Positions 17,824 through 29,480 of a DNA stretch of 64,000 nt are shown here, piece after piece (the first letter of the stretch is position 1; each line of letters starts with the position of its first letter). The translations under genes were made by a program, and so were the position numbers. The notes below the pieces were generated by a model. It was not told the origin of the DNA and did not search any database. It saw nothing but the letters and a program-made list of their open reading frames with translations. The stretch spans positions 310,001-374,000 of the forward strand of contig NZ_BSDD01000004.1 in NCBI RefSeq assembly GCF_030268065.1, written 5' to 3'. Origin of the DNA: Geothrix rubra (GTDB taxonomy: Bacteria; Acidobacteriota; Holophagae; Holophagales; Holophagaceae).

Positions 17824-18285
17824 TTACTCGGCAGGCTTCGCGCAGGGCTCCTGGATGGTGCCGCCCTTGGCGAGGATGGCCTCGCGGGCGCCCTTGGTGA
17901 TGCGGTCCGCCACGACGTTGACCTTGGCGGTCAGCTCGCCGCTCGCCAGTACCACGATCTTCTCGATGCGATGGCCGATGAGCTTCTTGTCCTGGAGGGA
18001 CTCAAGGCAGACCGTCTCGCCGTCCTGGAAGTGGATGGAGATGAAGCCGAGGCCGATCTCCTGGGTCACGGGGGCGAAGATGTTGGTGAACCCGCGCTTG
18101 GGCAGGCGGCGGACCAGGGGCATCTGGCCGCCCTCGAAGCCGCGGCGGCTGCGGTAGCCGCTGCGGGACTTCTGGCCCTTCTCGCCCCGGCCGGAGGTCT
18201 TGCCCAGGCCGGAACCCTTGCCGCGCCCGAGGCGCTTGCGGGACTTCGTGGCGCCCTCAGCGGGCTTCAGTTCATTGAGCTTCAT
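17824..18285 (-). CDS. rplO: 50S ribosomal protein L15
   Basis: L15 is a late-assembly protein with an extended Gly/Arg-rich N-terminus (RLGRGKGSGLGKTSGRGEKG) that threads into 23S rRNA. The globular half shows RRLPKRGFTNIF. Length 153 is usual. It sits 3 bp after rpmD and before secY. Confidence 0.98.
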   Translation of the reverse strand: MKLNELKPAEGATKSRKRLGRGKGSGLGKTSGRGEKGQKSRSGYRSRRGFEGGQMPLVRRLPKRGFTNIFAPVTQEIGLGFISIHFQDGETVCLESLQDKKLIGHRIEKIVVLASGELTAKVNVVADRITKGAREAILAKGGTIQEPCAKPAE

Positions 18286-18288
18286 GGA

Positions 18289-18486
18289 TTACCCCTTCAC
18301 CTGGACGTCGATGAGGTGCGGGATGAGCTTGACGATCCCGTGGACGTTGGGCGTGTACTCGCACTCACGGAAGTCCCCGATCTTCTTCAGGCCGAGGGTC
18401 TGCACGAAGGCGCGGTGCTTGGGTGTGGTGCAGATGGTGGAGCGCTTCAGGGTCAGGACCACCTGCTTGCCGATGATTTCAGACAT
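18289..18486 (-). CDS. rpmD: 50S ribosomal protein L30
   Basis: L30 is a small ferredoxin-like-fold protein. The 65 residues include LTLKRSTICTTPKHRAFVQTLGLKKIG, close to consensus. It sits 1 bp after rpsE and 3 bp before rplO. Confidence 0.97.
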   Translation of the reverse strand: MSEIIGKQVVLTLKRSTICTTPKHRAFVQTLGLKKIGDFRECEYTPNVHGIVKLIPHLIDVQVKG

Positions 18487-18487
18487 C

Positions 18488-19012
18488 TTAGGCCTCCGCC
18501 TGGTCCAGGCCCCGGTTGGTCAGGACCGTGTAGGGATCCATGAGGTCCTTCAGCCCCTCGAACGTGGCGCGAACCACGTTGTGGGGGTTGGAGGAGCCCA
18601 GGCTCTTCGTCAGCACGTTATGGATGCCGGCGGCCTCCATGACGGCGCGCACCGCGGCGCCGGCGATGATGCCGGTGCCCTCGGGGGCGGGCTTCAGCAG
18701 CACGCTGCCGGAGCCGAAGACGCCCGTCACCGGGTGCGGCAGGCTGCCGTTCGAGGTGAGGGGGACCCGGATCATGTTGCGCTTGGCGCTCTCGATGCCC
18801 TTCTTGATCGCGGAGGGCACTTCGAGGGCCTTGCCGAGGCCGAATCCGACCTTGCCGTTCCCGTCGCCCACGACCACCAGCGCGGAGAAGGAGAAGTTCT
18901 TGCCCCCCTTCACCACCTTGGTCACGCGGCCGACGTAGATGACCTGGTCCTTGAATTCCCCGGCCTCAGGGTTCTTGACTTCCTTGGTTTCCTTGAGCTC
19001 TGCAGTCGCCAT
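18488..19012 (-). CDS. rpsE: 30S ribosomal protein S5
   Basis: S5 is needed for decoding accuracy and mRNA unwinding at the entry channel. The 174-residue protein contains the dsRBD-like [21 protein letters not shown] and the [13 protein letters not shown] and [19 protein letters not shown] segments. The first 15 residues are Lys/Glu-rich. It is separated from rplR by 9 bp. Confidence 0.98.
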   Translation of the reverse strand: MATAELKETKEVKNPEAGEFKDQVIYVGRVTKVVKGGKNFSFSALVVVGDGNGKVGFGLGKALEVPSAIKKGIESAKRNMIRVPLTSNGSLPHPVTGVFGSGSVLLKPAPEGTGIIAGAAVRAVMEAAGIHNVLTKSLGSSNPHNVVRATFEGLKDLMDPYTVLTNRGLDQAEA

Positions 19013-19021
19013 GGTCTTCCC

Positions 19022-19384
19022 CTAGAACTGGAGCCCGGCTTCGCGGGCGCTGTCAGCCAGCGCCTTGACGCGGCCGTGATAGACGTAGCCGTTGCGGTCG
19101 AACACAACCGCAGTGATGCCCTTCTCCTTCAGCCGGGCGGCGATGCTCGCGCCCACGGCCTTGGCGGCCTCGATGTTGGAGCCGGACTTCAGGCTGCCGC
19201 GCAGGTCCTTCTCCAGGCTGCTGGCGGCGGCGACGGTGACGCCGCGGGTGTCGTCCACGGCCTGCACGTAGATGCGCTTGAGGCTCTTGAAGATGGTGAG
19301 ACGGGGCCGTTCGGGGGTCCCGGCCACACGCCCGCGGATGCGGGCCTTGGTCTTTTCACGCCGGAGGATGAGATCGTTCGCCAT
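19022..19384 (-). CDS. rplR: 50S ribosomal protein L18
   Basis: L18 binds 5S rRNA with L5. The 120-residue protein shows [36 protein letters not shown] and the terminal [17 protein letters not shown]. The length and position between rplF and rpsE are canonical. Confidence 0.98.
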   Translation of the reverse strand: MANDLILRREKTKARIRGRVAGTPERPRLTIFKSLKRIYVQAVDDTRGVTVAAASSLEKDLRGSLKSGSNIEAAKAVGASIAARLKEKGITAVVFDRNGYVYHGRVKALADSAREAGLQF

Positions 19385-19393
19385 GGGTTCCCC

Positions 19394-19930
19394 TTACTTC
19401 CCGGTCTTGCCGGCCTTGCGGCGGATGACCTCGCCGGTGTACATGACGCCCTTGCCCTTGTACGGCTCGGGCTTGCGGAACTTCCGGATGTCGGCGGCGA
19501 CCTGCCCCACCAGCTGCCGGTCAGTGCCGGTCACGACGATGTGGGTGGCCTTCTCGACCGCCATCTGGATGCCGGCGGGGGCTTCATAGTCGATGGGGTG
19601 GCTGTATCCCAGCTCCAGGTGGAGCTTGGCGCCGTCCATCGCGGCCTTGTAGCCGACGCCTACGATGTCCAGTTCCTTCTTCCAGCCCTCGGTCACGCCG
19701 ACGACGGCGTTGTTGAGGAGGGCACGGGTCAGGCCGTGGTAGGCCCGGGTCTGGGCCTCCTCGTTGGCGCGGAGGAGATTCACGGATTCGGCCTGGATGT
19801 CCAGGGTGATCCCCGCGGGGATCGGGCAGCTGAGCTTGCCCTTGGCGCCCTCGACGACGGCCTCAGACCCGGTGACTGTGACCTTCACGCCCTTGGGCAG
19901 CGTCACGGGCTTCTTTCCGATTCGAGACAT
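19394..19930 (-). CDS. rplF: 50S ribosomal protein L6
   Basis: L6 sits near the GTPase-associated center. The 178-residue protein starts MSRIGKKPVTLPKGVKV and has two L6 repeats, with KEL.IVGVGYKA and EPYKGKGVMYTGEVIRRKAGKTGK at the end. The spacer to rplR is 9 bp. Confidence 0.98.
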   Translation of the reverse strand: MSRIGKKPVTLPKGVKVTVTGSEAVVEGAKGKLSCPIPAGITLDIQAESVNLLRANEEAQTRAYHGLTRALLNNAVVGVTEGWKKELDIVGVGYKAAMDGAKLHLELGYSHPIDYEAPAGIQMAVEKATHIVVTGTDRQLVGQVAADIRKFRKPEPYKGKGVMYTGEVIRRKAGKTGK

Positions 19931-19973
19931 GGGTGATTCCTTAGATGAAGGCCAGAGGCCTTTTTCAGGATGG

Positions 19974-20369
19974 TTACCAGACCTGGGCGAGGATCTCTCC
20001 GCCCACGTTCTGCTTCTTGGCGTCCTTGCCCGTCAGGAGACCCCTCGGGGTGGACAGGATGGCGATGCCGAGGCCCCCGTGTACTTCGGGGATCTCCTTC
20101 ACGCCGGCGTAGATGCGCAGGCCGGGACGGGAAACGCGGCGCAGGCCGTGGATCACGTTCTCCTTGTCCTTCACGTACTTGAGGTTGACGATCAGGTACT
20201 GGCGGCCCTCGTGCTCCACTTCCTTGAAGGAGTGGATGTAGCCCTCCTGCTTCAGGATGCCGGAGAGCTGCGCCTTCATCTTCGAGGCGGGAACGACGAC
20301 GGCGTCATGCCCGGCCTGGATGCCGTTGCGGATGCGCGTGAGGTAGTCGGCGATGGGATCGGTATACAT
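19974..20369 (-). CDS. rpsH: 30S ribosomal protein S8
   Basis: S8 is a primary 16S rRNA binder and in E. coli the spc-operon repressor. The 131 residues begin [22 protein letters not shown] and end with the usual [25 protein letters not shown]-type domain. It lies 12 bp downstream of rpsN. Its 43-bp spacer to rplF is longer than most in the cluster. Confidence 0.98.
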   Translation of the reverse strand: MYTDPIADYLTRIRNGIQAGHDAVVVPASKMKAQLSGILKQEGYIHSFKEVEHEGRQYLIVNLKYVKDKENVIHGLRRVSRPGLRIYAGVKEIPEVHGGLGIAILSTPRGLLTGKDAKKQNVGGEILAQVW

Positions 20370-20381
20370 GGTCCCCCTCCC

Positions 20382-20567
20382 TTACCAGCTCGACTTCTGG
20401 ACACCCGGCAGCTCACCCTGGAGGGCGAACTTCCGGAAGCAGAGGCGGCAGAGTTCAAACTTGCGCATGTAGCCCCGGGGCCGACCGCAGCACTTGCAGC
20501 GATTGCGGTGCTGGGTCGAGAACTTCGGCTTGCGCGAATCCTTGACGATCTTGGAAATCTTGGCCAT
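20382..20567 (-). CDS. rpsN: 30S ribosomal protein S14, zinc (type Z) form
   Basis: The start is [16 protein letters not shown], giving 61 residues, after an AGGAG site. A longer in-frame reading extends into rplE and is not the start. The four cysteines of the zinc ribbon are present (CKCCGRPRG and CRLCFRKFA), so this is the short, zinc-dependent S14Z. S14Z forms are common outside gamma- and betaproteobacteria. Confidence 0.97.
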   Translation of the reverse strand: MAKISKIVKDSRKPKFSTQHRNRCKCCGRPRGYMRKFELCRLCFRKFALQGELPGVQKSSW

Positions 20568-20580
20568 CGCGATCTCCTGG

Positions 20581-21144
20581 CTATTTGCGGAAGGGCATGC
20601 CGAGGTGGGCCAGCAGGGCCCGCGCTTCGGCATCGTTCTGGGCGGAAGTCACGAACGTGATGTTCATGCCCTTCAGCTTGTCGATCCTGGAGAAGTCGAT
20701 CTCCTGGAAGATCGCCTGGTCCTTGAGGCCCAGGGTGTAGTTGCCGCGGCCGTCGAAGGACTTGGTGGGCACGCCACGGAAGTCGCGGACACGGGGGAGG
20801 GACAGGGTCACCAGGCGGTCGAAGAACTCCCACATGCGGGGTCCGCGCAGGGTGACCATGCAGGCGATGGGCATGCCGGCGCGCAGCTTGAACTGCGCCA
20901 CGCTCTTCTTCGCCTTGCGGATGACGGCCTTCTGGCCGGCGATGGCGGTGAGCTCGTCGACGGCGGTATCCAGGACCTTGATGTTCTGGATGGCGTCGCC
21001 GACGCCCATGTTGATGACGATCTTCTGCAGGCGGGGCACCTGCATGGCGGAGGAGAAGGCGAACTCCTCCTTGAGCTTCGGCACCACCTCGGTGACGTAG
21101 CGAGCCTTGACGCGGGGCTCCGCGAGGCCTTGCTTGGCAGACAT
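20581..21144 (-). CDS. rplE: 50S ribosomal protein L5
   Basis: L5 brings 5S rRNA into the large subunit. The start chosen ([12 protein letters not shown]) follows GGAGG with ideal spacing and gives 187 residues, the family norm. An open frame continues upstream into the 188-bp gap but has no family similarity there. Hallmarks include [36 protein letters not shown] and [15 protein letters not shown]. It heads the second half of the spc cluster after the unusual gap. Confidence 0.97.
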   Translation of the reverse strand: MSAKQGLAEPRVKARYVTEVVPKLKEEFAFSSAMQVPRLQKIVINMGVGDAIQNIKVLDTAVDELTAIAGQKAVIRKAKKSVAQFKLRAGMPIACMVTLRGPRMWEFFDRLVTLSLPRVRDFRGVPTKSFDGRGNYTLGLKDQAIFQEIDFSRIDKLKGMNITFVTSAQNDAEARALLAHLGMPFRK

Positions 21145-21332
21145 GGATTCCTCCATTTCCGTGGGACGGCTATGCCCCAGGGGTTCGGGAGGGCGAGGGG
21201 GCTTGGGATGGCGGTCCATCCCGTTTCCCCTCAACCTCGATTGTGAATGCGCTTGCGCGCGGCGGACCGTCCCGCGCACGGGACGGAAGGATCTATCCTC
21301 CCACGGATGGGAGGCATTTCAAAGCGAATTGC
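21145..21332 (-). promoter_or_regulatory. 188-bp gap with two hairpins between rplX and rplE
   Basis: Almost all neighbouring ribosomal genes are within about 1-15 bp of each other, but this gap is 188 bp. Two perfect stem-loops lie in it: 8-bp arms 21267-21274 / 21279-21286 (loop CGCA) and 7-bp arms 21297-21303 / 21308-21314 (loop CGGA). Neither has a T-run. The gap could hold an internal promoter or a processing or feedback site for the rplE-distal genes. Confidence 0.5.
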
Positions 21333-21611
21333 CTACTGGGGGCGCTTCCGGGTCCCCTTCCCCGTGGCGGGGTCGAGGAACATGACGTTGGAGGCGTGGA
21401 TGGGGGCCTCCTTCTCGATCAGGCCGCCGCCCTCCCCGGTCTGGGGGTTGGGCTTGGTGGCCTTCTTGATCACGTTGATGCCGGCCACGACCACCTTGTT
21501 GGTGCTGGGGCTGACCTTGGTGATGGTCCCGGTCTTGCCCTTGTCCTTGCCGGCGATGACGACGACCTGGTCGCCCTTCTTGAGCTTCATCTTGGTCGCG
21601 GTTTCCATCAC
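21333..21611 (-). CDS. rplX: 50S ribosomal protein L24
   Basis: L24 is an assembly initiator with a KOW motif ([23 protein letters not shown]). The 92 residues end in a basic GKGTRKRPQ tail. Its start overlaps the rplN stop by 4 bp. Confidence 0.97.
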   Translation of the reverse strand: MMETATKMKLKKGDQVVVIAGKDKGKTGTITKVSPSTNKVVVAGINVIKKATKPNPQTGEGGGLIEKEAPIHASNVMFLDPATGKGTRKRPQ

Positions 21612-21976
21612 AGCACCTCAGGAGCCAGGGAGACGATCTTCATGTACTTCCGCTCGCGCAGTTCGCGGGCCACGGGGCCGAACACGCGGGTGCCGACCGG
21701 CTCGCCGTCCTTCTTGATGATCACGGCGGCGTTCTCGTCGAAGCGGATGTAGGAGCCGTCCTTGCGGCGGTAGGCCTTGCGCTGGCGCACGATGACGGCC
21801 TGGACGACGGCCTTCTTCTTCACGGTGCCGCCGGGGATGGCTTCCTTGACGGAGGCCGTGATGACGTCACCGAGCTGGGCGATCTTGCCCACACCACCGC
21901 CCAGGGGCAGGATGCAGCAGATCTTCTTGGCGCCGGAGTTGTCGGCGACGGTGAGCATGGTTCCCATCTGGATCAT
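21608..21976 (-). CDS. rplN: 50S ribosomal protein L14
   Basis: L14 lies at a subunit bridge and is among the most conserved ribosomal proteins. The 122-residue sequence starts [19 protein letters not shown] and includes [19 protein letters not shown] and [14 protein letters not shown]. It is normal in length and place. Confidence 0.98.
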   Translation of the reverse strand: MIQMGTMLTVADNSGAKKICCILPLGGGVGKIAQLGDVITASVKEAIPGGTVKKKAVVQAVIVRQRKAYRRKDGSYIRFDENAAVIIKKDGEPVGTRVFGPVARELRERKYMKIVSLAPEVL

Positions 21977-21985
21977 GTGAGCTCC

Positions 21986-22243
21986 TTACTCGCCGGCCTT
22001 CTGGACGATCTCGAGGACCATCCAGCGCTTGCGCTTGGAAAGGGGGCGGGTCTCCACGATCGTGACCACGTCGCCGATGGCGCAGGCGTTGGTCTCGTCG
22101 TGAGCCATGAACTTGGCGGTCTGCTTGACCGTGCGGTGGTAGAGCGGGTGCTGGAACTTGCGCTCCACCTTCACCACCACGGTCTTGTCGGCCTTGTTGG
22201 AGACCACGACGCCGTTGCGAGTCATCTTGTTTTCGAGGCTCAT
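21986..22243 (-). CDS. rpsQ: 30S ribosomal protein S17
   Basis: S17 is an OB-fold primary binder of 16S rRNA. The 85-residue protein has [41 protein letters not shown] and [18 protein letters not shown], close to consensus. Confidence 0.97.
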   Translation of the reverse strand: MSLENKMTRNGVVVSNKADKTVVVKVERKFQHPLYHRTVKQTAKFMAHDETNACAIGDVVTIVETRPLSKRKRWMVLEIVQKAGE

Positions 22244-22251
22244 GGTGTCTC

Positions 22252-22452
22252 CTAGGCCAGCTTCGTGCGCAGCGCGGTCTTGACCCGGGCGAGCTCGCGA
22301 CGAGTCTTGCGGATCTCGGCGGTGTTCTCGACCTGGCCCACGGCGTGCTGGAAGCGGAGGGTGAAGCGCTTGGCGGCCAGTTCGGCCTCCAGCTGCGCCA
22401 GCTCCTCGACGCTCTTGCCGGTCAACTCGGAAAAGGGATTCTTCTTGGTCAT
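22252..22452 (-). CDS. rpmC: 50S ribosomal protein L29
   Basis: L29 is a two-helix protein at the exit tunnel that helps dock SRP and trigger factor. The 66 residues include [19 protein letters not shown] and the [27 protein letters not shown] block. It is 4 bp from the rplP stop. Confidence 0.97.
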   Translation of the reverse strand: MTKKNPFSELTGKSVEELAQLEAELAAKRFTLRFQHAVGQVENTAEIRKTRRELARVKTALRTKLA

Positions 22453-22456
22453 CGGA

Positions 22457-22876
22457 TCACTCCTCCGGCGGCGTGCGGCTGACGAACTCAGACGCCACGG
22501 AAAGCTTCATCTGGGCCAGGCGAAGGGCTTCGCGCGCGGTTTCCTCGGTCACACCCTCCATTTCGAAGAGGATGCGGCCGGGGCGGATCACCGCCACCCA
22601 GCCATCGGGAGCCCCCTTGCCGGAGCCCATGCGGGTCTCGGCCGGCTTGGAGGTGGTCGGACGGTCGGGGAAGATGCGGATCCAGATCTTGCCGCCGCGC
22701 TTGATGTGCCGGGTCATGGCGATACGGGCGGCTTCGATCTCGCGGTTGGTGAGCCAGCAGTGCTCCATCGCCTTGAGGCCGTAATCGCCGAAGGCGAGAT
22801 CGTTGCCGCGGGTGGCGACGCCGCGGGTGCGGCCCTTCTGGGTCTTGCGGTTCTTGACTTTCTTGGGCATCAGCAT
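22457..22876 (-). CDS. rplP: 50S ribosomal protein L16
   Basis: L16 shapes the A-site tRNA channel. The 139-residue protein starts [16 protein letters not shown] and has [25 protein letters not shown]. It also shows [22 protein letters not shown], with the arginine-rich loop that is often modified. The first ATG fits the GAGGTGA site better than the ATG two codons later. Confidence 0.97.
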   Translation of the reverse strand: MLMPKKVKNRKTQKGRTRGVATRGNDLAFGDYGLKAMEHCWLTNREIEAARIAMTRHIKRGGKIWIRIFPDRPTTSKPAETRMGSGKGAPDGWVAVIRPGRILFEMEGVTEETAREALRLAQMKLSVASEFVSRTPPEE

Positions 22877-22885
22877 GGGTTCACC

Positions 22886-23533
22886 TCAACGCTTCACGGT
22901 CTCGGCGACCTGGTCGCCCAGGTTCACCCACACCTTGATGCCGATGATCCCGTAGGTCGTGCGGGCCTCGGCGAATCCGTAGTCCACGCCCGCCCGGATG
23001 GTCTGCAGGGGCATCTGGCCGGAGAGGTAGTCCTCGGTCCGGGCGATCTCGGCGCCGTTCAGGCGGCCGGAAACCTTGATCTTGAACCCCTTGGCGCCGA
23101 AGCGGATGGCGGCCTCTTCGGCCTTGCGCATGGCGCGGCGGAAGGCGATGCGGCGCTCGAGCTGCTGGGCGACGCCCTCGGCCACGAGCTGGGCATCGAC
23201 CTCGGGCTTCTTGATCTCCTGGATGTCCACGGAGACGGGACGGTTCAGGCGCTTCTGGAGGTCCTCGCGGAGCTTGTCGATCTCGGCCCCCTTGCGGCCG
23301 ATGACGATGCCGGGACGGGCCGTGAAGATGCGGACGGTCACCTTGTCGGCGGCGCGCTCGATGTCGATCTTGGAGATCATCGCGTTCAGGCTGTGCAGCT
23401 GCTTCTTCAGCTCGCGACGCAGCTTGATGTCCTCATGGAGCAGCGTGGCGTACTCGCGCTTGGAGAACCACTTGCTGTGCCAGTTCTTCTGGTGGACGAG
23501 GCGGAATCCGTACGGATGGACTTTCTGACCCAT
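22886..23533 (-). CDS. rpsC: 30S ribosomal protein S3
   Basis: S3 forms part of the mRNA entry helicase. The start [12 protein letters not shown] is the family norm and gives 215 residues. The upstream in-frame extension is an antisense-like shadow of rplV. The KH domain motif [20 protein letters not shown] is intact. It lies 2 bp after rplV. Confidence 0.98.
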   Translation of the reverse strand: MGQKVHPYGFRLVHQKNWHSKWFSKREYATLLHEDIKLRRELKKQLHSLNAMISKIDIERAADKVTVRIFTARPGIVIGRKGAEIDKLREDLQKRLNRPVSVDIQEIKKPEVDAQLVAEGVAQQLERRIAFRRAMRKAEEAAIRFGAKGFKIKVSGRLNGAEIARTEDYLSGQMPLQTIRAGVDYGFAEARTTYGIIGIKVWVNLGDQVAETVKR

Positions 23534-23535
23534 GA

Positions 23536-23892
23536 CTACTCCTCCCCGCCGGCCTGGGCCAGCTGGATGGTGACGTGGCAGGTGCGCTTCTGGACGCGGT
23601 AGGCCCGGCCCATGGGGGCGGGGCGGACGCGCTTCATGCGGAAGCCCTCGTCCACGAACGCAGTCTTGACCATCAGGTCGTCCGGGTTGACGGACGGGTT
23701 CTTGTCGATGGCATTGGCCACGGCGGAATCCAGGAGCTTGCGGATGGGGTCGGCGGCGTACTTCTTGGCCTGGGCGAGGACCCACTGGGCCTCGCCGACC
23801 TGCTTGCCCCGGATGAGGTCCACCACAAGGCGGGCCTTCTGGGCGGAACCGCGCAGGTGGCGAACGGTGGCGCTGGAAACGATCTCAGCCAT
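23536..23892 (-). CDS. rplV: 50S ribosomal protein L22
   Basis: L22 lines the peptide exit tunnel with its beta-hairpin. The 118 residues include [22 protein letters not shown], and the hairpin region ending [20 protein letters not shown]. No macrolide-resistance-type insertion is seen in the hairpin. Confidence 0.97.
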   Translation of the reverse strand: MAEIVSSATVRHLRGSAQKARLVVDLIRGKQVGEAQWVLAQAKKYAADPIRKLLDSAVANAIDKNPSVNPDDLMVKTAFVDEGFRMKRVRPAPMGRAYRVQKRTCHVTIQLAQAGGEE

Positions 23893-23894
23893 CG

Positions 23895-24179
23895 CTATTT
23901 CCCCTTCGCCTTGGTATCAGCCTTGCCAGCGTGACCCTTGAAGGTGCGGGTCAGGGCGAATTCGCCCAGCTTGTGGCCGATCATGTTCTCGGTGACATAC
24001 ACGGGAATGAACTTGTTGCCGTTGTGGACGGCCAGGGTCAGTCCGATCATCTGGGGCACCACGGTGGAGCGCCGCGACCAGGTCTTGATGACCCGCTTGT
24101 CGTTGGCGGCCTGAGCCGTTTCCACCTTCTTCTGGAGGTGGGCGTCAATGAACGGGCCTTTTTTCAGGGAACGTGCCAT
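23895..24179 (-). CDS. rpsS: 30S ribosomal protein S19
   Basis: S19 sits in the 30S head with S13. The 94-residue protein starts [15 protein letters not shown] and contains [28 protein letters not shown], nearly invariant in bacteria. The last 10 residues are Lys-rich. Confidence 0.98.
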   Translation of the reverse strand: MARSLKKGPFIDAHLQKKVETAQAANDKRVIKTWSRRSTVVPQMIGLTLAVHNGNKFIPVYVTENMIGHKLGEFALTRTFKGHAGKADTKAKGK

Positions 24180-24190
24180 TGTCGGGCCTC

Positions 24191-25012
24191 CTAGTTGATC
24201 CGCTTGACGATGAACTTGTCCGTGCGCCGGTTGCCACGGGTCTTGTAGCCGCGCGTGGGCTGGCCCCAGGGCGTCACGGGGTGACGGCCGCCGGAGGTGC
24301 GGCCTTCGCCGCCGCCGTGCGGGTGGTCGACCGGGTTCATGACGACGCCGCGGACCGTGGGACGGATGCCCATCCAGCGGGTGCGTCCCGCCTTGCCGAT
24401 CTGGACGTTCTCATGCTGCAGGTTGCCCACGGTGCCGATGGTGGCGTAGCACTCCAGGTGGATCTTGCGGATCTCGCCGGAGGGCATGCGGAGCTGGGCG
24501 TAGTCCTCGTCCTTGGCCACCAGCTGGGCGAAGGTGCCGGCGGCGCGGGCGATCTGACCGCCCTTGCCGGGCTTCATCTCGATGTTGTGCAGGATGTTGC
24601 CCACGGGGATGTTCCGCAGGGGCAGCGCGTTCCCCACCAGGATGTCGGCGTTCTTGCCGGCCACCACGGTGCGGCCCACTTCCAGGCCGTCGGGGGCCAG
24701 GATGTAGCGCTTCTCGCCGTCCGCGTAGACCAGCAGGGCGATGCGGGCGGTGCGGTTGGGATCGTACTCGATGGTGGCCACCTTGGCGGGCACCTCGAGC
24801 TTGTTGCGCTTGAAGTCGATGACGCGGTACTGGCGCTTGTGGCCACCGCCGATGTGGCGGGTGGTGATCCGGCCGGTGTTGGAGCGGCCTCCAGTGCGGT
24901 TCCTCTTGGCAATCAGCGAACGCTCGGGCTTGTCCGCGGTGATTTCCTCGAAGCCGGACTTGGACATGCCGCGCTGACCGGGGGTCGTGGGCTTGAGCTG
25001 TTTGATGCTCAT
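24191..25012 (-). CDS. rplB: 50S ribosomal protein L2
   Basis: L2 is needed for peptidyl transfer and subunit joining. The 273-residue protein has [22 protein letters not shown] segments, and the catalytic-center loop around [20 protein letters not shown] with the key histidine. Length is standard. The 73-bp spacer to rplW upstream is long for this cluster. Confidence 0.98.
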   Translation of the reverse strand: MSIKQLKPTTPGQRGMSKSGFEEITADKPERSLIAKRNRTGGRSNTGRITTRHIGGGHKRQYRVIDFKRNKLEVPAKVATIEYDPNRTARIALLVYADGEKRYILAPDGLEVGRTVVAGKNADILVGNALPLRNIPVGNILHNIEMKPGKGGQIARAAGTFAQLVAKDEDYAQLRMPSGEIRKIHLECYATIGTVGNLQHENVQIGKAGRTRWMGIRPTVRGVVMNPVDHPHGGGEGRTSGGRHPVTPWGQPTRGYKTRGNRRTDKFIVKRIN

Positions 25013-25085
25013 CGTTGTCCTCTTGCCTCAGGGTTGAAAGGGGCGGGCGATAGTGGGCAAAGCTTTTCCGTCCGCCAGGTGACGC

Positions 25086-25358
25086 CTACTCGGCCTTGGG
25101 GCCTTCGGCGAGTTCGACATAGGCCTTCTTCTTGGGACCGGAGGTGCCCACGAAGCGGCCGAGGCGCTTGGTCCGGCTGGGGATCCGCACGGTGCGGACG
25201 CTCTTCACCTTGGACTGGAGCAGCAGCTCCACGGCCTCCTGGATCTGGTGCTTGGTGGCCCAGGTGGCCACCTCGAACACCTGGATGTTCTTCTCGCGCA
25301 GGATCTGGCCCTTCTCCGTGAGGAGGGGCTTGCGGATCACTTCGAAGATCTTGGTCAT
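25086..25358 (-). CDS. rplW: 50S ribosomal protein L23
   Basis: L23 sits at the tunnel exit and docks trigger factor and SRP. The 90 residues have VIRKPLLTEKGQ, with the KHQIQEAVELLLQSKVKSVRTV core and GRFVGTSGPKKKAYVEL. Its start overlaps the rplD stop by 4 bp. Confidence 0.97.
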   Translation of the reverse strand: MTKIFEVIRKPLLTEKGQILREKNIQVFEVATWATKHQIQEAVELLLQSKVKSVRTVRIPSRTKRLGRFVGTSGPKKKAYVELAEGPKAE

Positions 25359-25990
25359 GGCTTCACCACCTCCTGGAGGGCCAGGACCGCTTCCTTGGAG
25401 AAGATCACCTGGTCGTACTTGAGGAGCTCGTAGACGTTCACGCCCAGGCTCTCGACGGTCTGCAGCTTGGGATTGTTGCCGGCGGCCAGGGCGAGCTTCT
25501 CGCTGGCCTCGGTGCCCACCAGCAGGGCGGAGCCGGTGACGCCGAGCTTGCCGAGGGTCTGGACCAGGGCCTTGGTCTTGTGGGTGGCCACGTCCCAGTT
25601 CTCGACCACCATGATCTGGCCCTGGGCCAGCTTGGCGGACAGCGCATTGCGGAGGGCCGCGCGGCGGGCCTTCTTGGGGAAGGCGTAGTCATAGGAGCGG
25701 GGGTGGGGTCCGTGGACCGTGGCGCCGCCCTTCCACAGCGGGCTGCGGATGGAGCCCATGCGGGCGCGGCCGGTGCCCTTCTGCTTCCAGAGCTTCTTGC
25801 CGGAGCCACTGACTTCCCACTTGTCCTTGGTCTTGGCGGTGCCGGAGCGGCGCTTCGCCAGGAAGTGGCGCACGGCCTCCCAGATCAGGTGCTGGTTCAG
25901 CTCCTCGAGCTTGAAGACCTCGGGCAGCAGGTCGACGGTGCCCACCTGCTTGTTGTCGAGATTGACGACGGGATGCTGGAACGCTGCCAT
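25355..25990 (-). CDS. rplD: 50S ribosomal protein L4
   Basis: L4 reaches into the exit tunnel and in E. coli represses the S10 operon. I start at [12 protein letters not shown] (211 residues). The longer in-frame reading upstream runs into rplC. The extended loop [22 protein letters not shown] and the [20 protein letters not shown] segment are conserved. One base separates it from the rplC stop. Confidence 0.97.
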   Translation of the reverse strand: MAAFQHPVVNLDNKQVGTVDLLPEVFKLEELNQHLIWEAVRHFLAKRRSGTAKTKDKWEVSGSGKKLWKQKGTGRARMGSIRSPLWKGGATVHGPHPRSYDYAFPKKARRAALRNALSAKLAQGQIMVVENWDVATHKTKALVQTLGKLGVTGSALLVGTEASEKLALAAGNNPKLQTVESLGVNVYELLKYDQVIFSKEAVLALQEVVKP

Positions 25991-25991
25991 C

Positions 25992-26618
25992 CTAGGCCTC
26001 CTGCTTGATGACGATGTACCCACCCTTGGGGCCGGGGACGGCGCCCTTGATGAGCAGCAGGTTGTTCTCGGCGTCCACCTTGGCGATCTCCAGGTTGCGG
26101 ACGGTCACCTGGGCGTCGCCCATGTGGCCGGCCATGCGCATCCCGGGGAACACGCGGCTGGGATAGCTGGACCCGCCGATGGAGCCGGGGGCGCGGTGGA
26201 ACATGGAGCCGTGGGTCGCGCGGCCGCCGGCGAAGTGGTGCCGCTTGATGACGCCCGCGAAGCCCTTGCCCTTGCTGATGCCGGTGACGTTCACCTTGGT
26301 CTTCGCCTCGAAGGCGCTGGCCAGGACGCTGTCGCCGGGCTTGGAGGCGTCGGCGGCGTCCACCTTGATCTCGCGCAGCACGCGGACCGGGGCGACACCC
26401 AGCTTCTCGCAATGGCCCTTCTCGGCCTTGGAGGCGCGCTTGCCGCCGTTGGGGTCCACGAAGCCGATCTGCACGGCCTCGTAGCCATCCTTCGCGGAGG
26501 TCTTGCGCTGCACGACCACGCAGGGGCCGGCCTGGATGACGGTCACGGGCACGATCTGGCCCTGCTCATTGAAGATCTGGGTCATCCCCAGCTTCTTTCC
26601 GATGATTCCCTTGGACAT
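25992..26618 (-). CDS. rplC: 50S ribosomal protein L3
   Basis: L3 is an assembly initiator near the peptidyl transferase center. The start is [16 protein letters not shown], 208 residues. The hairpin loop with [19 protein letters not shown], where the methylated glutamine of some species lies, and the [12 protein letters not shown] segment are intact. Confidence 0.98.
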   Translation of the reverse strand: MSKGIIGKKLGMTQIFNEQGQIVPVTVIQAGPCVVVQRKTSAKDGYEAVQIGFVDPNGGKRASKAEKGHCEKLGVAPVRVLREIKVDAADASKPGDSVLASAFEAKTKVNVTGISKGKGFAGVIKRHHFAGGRATHGSMFHRAPGSIGGSSYPSRVFPGMRMAGHMGDAQVTVRNLEIAKVDAENNLLLIKGAVPGPKGGYIVIKQEA

Positions 26619-26632
26619 GTTTTCTCCCCCCT

Positions 26633-26959
26633 CTACCGGTTGCCCTGGCGGCTGAAGACCTTGATCTCCACGTCGACGCCGGCGGGCAGGTCGAGGCGCA
26701 TCAGGGTGTCCACGGTGTTCTGGGTCGGGTTCAGGATGTCGAGCAGCCGCTTGTGGGTGCGGATCTCGAACTGGTCCCGGCTCTTCTTGTCCACGTGGGG
26801 GGAACGGTTGACGGTGTACTTGTTCGTCCGGGTGGGCAGGGGGATGGGCCCGGCCACCTGGGCGCCCGTGCGCTTGGCGGTGTCCACGATCTCGCGGGTG
26901 CTCTGGTCGAGCAGACGGTGGTCGAAGGCACGCAAACGGATGCGGATGTTGTCTTTCAT
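26633..26959 (-). CDS. rpsJ: 30S ribosomal protein S10
   Basis: S10 (NusE) is the first gene of the S10 operon and also a transcription antitermination factor. The start [20 protein letters not shown] gives 108 residues. [29 protein letters not shown] is conserved. A preceding open frame has an alternative upstream ATG but no similarity there. Confidence 0.98.
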   Translation of the reverse strand: MKDNIRIRLRAFDHRLLDQSTREIVDTAKRTGAQVAGPIPLPTRTNKYTVNRSPHVDKKSRDQFEIRTHKRLLDILNPTQNTVDTLMRLDLPAGVDVEIKVFSRQGNR

Positions 26960-27048
26960 GCTCACTCCATTGGGACGGAGACCGTCCATAGACGTGGGGC
27001 GCTGACCGCCCATGTGGATCTGTCCCGGAAACAGGGACAGGGCTGATC

Positions 27049-27076
27049 AGCATAACAAAAGCCGCTGGAATCGCAA
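27049..27076 (-). promoter_or_regulatory. Candidate S10-operon promoter
   Basis: On the minus strand TTGCGA (27076-27071) and TATGCT (27054-27049) are 16 bp apart, four of six matches in each box, about 90 bp before rpsJ. The same bases form a stem (AAAGCCG/CGGCTTT-type arms at about 27057-27085) with T-runs on both strands. A terminator for fusA is therefore an alternative reading. Confidence 0.5.
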
Positions 27077-27264
27077 CGGCTTTTTGAGAGAACGCACGAC
27101 CCCCCGGAGGGGGAAGCGGGTGGATCAGGAGGCCCGGCAACCCGAAGGTTCGAAGGACGGCCTCACCCCGAGAGGGGCTGGAACTGCAGGTAAATCAATT
27201 TATTACTGGTAATGCCTGAAATGCTGGCTGCGAGGACCGGCTTCGCCGGGCCGAGCGGCGGGGT

Positions 27265-27306
27265 CCGGGGGTGTGCGCGCAGCGAAGCGGAGCGCGGGAC
27301 CCCCGG
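27265..27306 (-). repeat. Palindromic intergenic element, copy 1 (3' of fusA)
   Basis: On the minus strand the 42-bp element starts 5 nt after the fusA stop. It has perfect 8-bp terminal inverted repeats CCGGGGGT/ACCCCCGG, with an inner CCGCGCT...TTCG...GCGCAC core, and is followed by GACCCC-like sequence. It matches the element 3' of purH except for the loop length. It can act as a transcription terminator or RNA 3'-end stabiliser. Confidence 0.7.
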
Positions 27307-27311
27307 CTACG

Positions 27312-29420
<2,109 letters not shown>

Positions 29421-29480
29421 TGCGGCCTCCTGAAAGGATCAGAACAGGATCGGAGTCGGGACTGCTTCAAAGACCTTCGT

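Larger units (their letters stand above)
26960..27311. other. Control region between fusA and the S10 operon; no tuf gene
   Basis: This 352-bp gap holds the likely S10 promoter (27049-27076), an A+T-rich patch at about 27194-27220 and the palindromic element next to the fusA stop. I see no open frame with family similarity and no tRNA. In many bacteria tuf lies here, and it is absent. Confidence 0.7.

Noticed and set aside
27147-27154. GGTTCGAA, which looks like a tRNA T-loop
   Set aside because: No acceptor or anticodon stem can be built around it.
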